From Acidovorax sp. KKS102 (GTDB lineage: Bacteria > Pseudomonadota > Gammaproteobacteria > Burkholderiales > Burkholderiaceae_C): a stretch of DNA of 64,000 bases. The position numbers and the translations under genes were made by a program. The stretch spans positions 1,922,001 to 1,986,000 of the forward strand of contig NC_018708.1 in the NCBI RefSeq assembly GCF_000302535.1, read 5' to 3'. Numbering within the stretch: position 1 is the stretch's first letter; the number at the start of each line of letters is the position of its first letter. The notes beneath the pieces are model-generated. The model saw nothing but the letters and a program-made list of their open reading frames with translations, had not been told where the DNA came from and did not search any database. This document shows, piece after piece, positions 62,923-64,000 of this stretch.

Positions 62923-64000
62923 ATGAAAAAACACATCAATCGCCTGGGCGTGCGTACTGCATCGGCCGTTGCAGCCATGATTTTTGTCGCCAATGCGGCA
63001 TGGGCTCTGGAGCCATTCAAGGTGCAGGACATTCGCGTGGAAGGCTTGCAGCGTGTGGAGCCCGGCACCGTGTTTGCATCCATGCCCCTGCGGGTCGGTG
63101 ACGACTACAACGACGAAAAAGGCGCTGCCGCAATCCGTGCGTTGTTCGGTCTGGGACTCTTCAAGGATGTGCGCCTGGAGGCCAGCGGCAATGTGCTGGT
63201 GGTGGTGGTTGAAGAGCGCCCCACCGTCGCTGATGTGGACTTTGCCGGTGCCCGCGAATTCGACAAAGATGCTCTCAAAAAGGCCATGCGTGAAGTGGGC
63301 CTGACGGAAGGCCGCCCGTATGACAAGGCGCTGACCGACCGCGCTGAACAAGAGCTCAAGCGCCAGTACATCAACAAGAGCCTGTATGGCGCCGAGGTGG
63401 TGACCACGGTGACGCCCATCGAGCGCAACCGGGTGAACCTGACCTTCACGATCACGGAAGGTGAGCCTGCACGCATCAAGGAAGTGCGCATTGTGGGCAA
63501 CAAGGCGTTCAGCGAATCCACGCTCAAGGGCCTGTTCGACCAGGACACGGGGGGCTGGCTGAGCTGGTACACCAAGTCTGATCGCTACTCGCGCACCAAG
63601 CTCAATGCCGACCTTGAAACCCTGCGCTCCTATTACCTGCAGCGAGGCTACCTGGAGTTCCGTGTGGACTCGACGCAGGTCGCCATCTCTCCGGACAAGC
63701 AGGACATCTCCATCACCGTCAATGTGACGGAAGGCGAGCGGTATGTGGTGTCGGGCGTCAAACTCGAAGGCAACTACCTGGACCGTGAGGACGAATTCAA
63801 GTCGCTGGTGACCATCCGCCCCGGCGAGCCCTACAACGCGGACCAGGTGACCGAAACCACCAAGGCCTTCTCCGAGTATTTCGCTCGGTTTGGTTTTGCA
63901 TTTGCCCGCGTGGAGGCTGTGCCCGAAATCGACCGCGAGAACAATCGCGTCAATTTTGTGCTGCAAGCCGAACCGGCACGCCGCGCTTATGTGCGCCGTA
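62923..64000 (+). CDS. bamA: Outer membrane assembly factor BamA, 3' partial
   Basis: The frame is open to the window end, giving 359 residues. A signal peptide (to about NAAWA, residue 28) is followed by POTRA domains: POTRA1 from FKVQDIRVEGLQRVEPGTVF, then VADVDFAGAREFDKDALKKAM, IKEVRIVGNKAFSESTLKGLF, and VVSGVKLEGNYLDREDEFKSL as later repeats. The beta-barrel lies beyond the window. BamA inserts outer-membrane proteins. It follows rseP by 45 bases. Confidence 0.97.
   Translation, partial: MKKHINRLGVRTASAVAAMIFVANAAWALEPFKVQDIRVEGLQRVEPGTVFASMPLRVGDDYNDEKGAAAIRALFGLGLFKDVRLEASGNVLVVVVEERPTVADVDFAGAREFDKDALKKAMREVGLTEGRPYDKALTDRAEQELKRQYINKSLYGAEVVTTVTPIERNRVNLTFTITEGEPARIKEVRIVGNKAFSESTLKGLFDQDTGGWLSWYTKSDRYSRTKLNADLETLRSYYLQRGYLEFRVDSTQVAISPDKQDISITVNVTEGERYVVSGVKLEGNYLDREDEFKSLVTIRPGEPYNADQVTETTKAFSEYFARFGFAFARVEAVPEIDRENNRVNFVLQAEPARRAYVRR

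Overview
The window is about 65% GC chromosomal DNA from a betaproteobacterium, most likely a member of the Comamonadaceae close to Acidovorax. The evidence is the folA/thyA, glyA-nrdR and rpsB-tsf-pyrH-frr-uppS-cdsA-dxr-rseP-bamA neighbourhoods, the protein sequences, and a family of AT-richer interspersed repeats (GCGCT...AGCTAT...TAGCAA type) of the kind seen in that family. The genus is an inference.

Region 1 (1-9000) is the right end of a prophage. It holds the 3' part of a giant polyvalent ejected protein (zincin-like metallopeptidase, PBECR-type nuclease, LPD38-like region). A tightly overlapping lysis cassette follows: leader peptide, holin, SAR-type endolysin, a 26-residue lipoprotein, and Rz with embedded Rz1. 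Next come two late or moron genes, one of which resembles Acb2/Tad1 anti-CBASS sponges. A tyrosine integrase and a small unknown gene read leftwards; the host junction is near 9000-9150.

Region 2 (9200-12300) has folA, a DUF4337 membrane protein, thyA, a GNAT acetyltransferase and a small exported protein. Region 3 (12320-22830) is a polyol (sorbitol/mannitol/arabitol) catabolic operon: an ABC importer, two dehydrogenases, an AraC regulator, xylulokinase and fructokinase. A roughly 120-bp hairpin separates the binding-protein gene from the permeases. Together these genes import polyols, oxidise them to fructose or xylulose, and phosphorylate the products.

Region 4 (22900-41150) is mixed housekeeping: GNATs, a SUKH protein, an FAD oxidase, YihY, DUF962, metY with a hydrolase, a CBS protein, a GGDEF/EAL protein, aroC, a 5'-nucleotidase lipoprotein, a DMT permease, glyA-nrdR and a lytic transglycosylase. 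A 163-bp palindromic element sits between the nucleotidase and the permease. The gap at 41150-42066 carries strong promoters and a probable structured non-coding RNA ending in a classical terminator.

Region 5 (42067-49100) has a DUF349 protein with a G10 tract, an IS3-family element with a classic A AAA AAG frameshift site, two identical tRNA-Leu(CAG) genes, and rnr beginning only 20 bp from the divergent tRNA. Region 6 (49180-55300) has a hydrolase, an AraC regulator, nnr, a dadA-like oxidase and an amidase. Region 7 (55300-64000) is the rpsB to bamA translation and envelope-biogenesis cluster, with bamA cut by the window end.

All calls come from reading the sequence; no database search was run.
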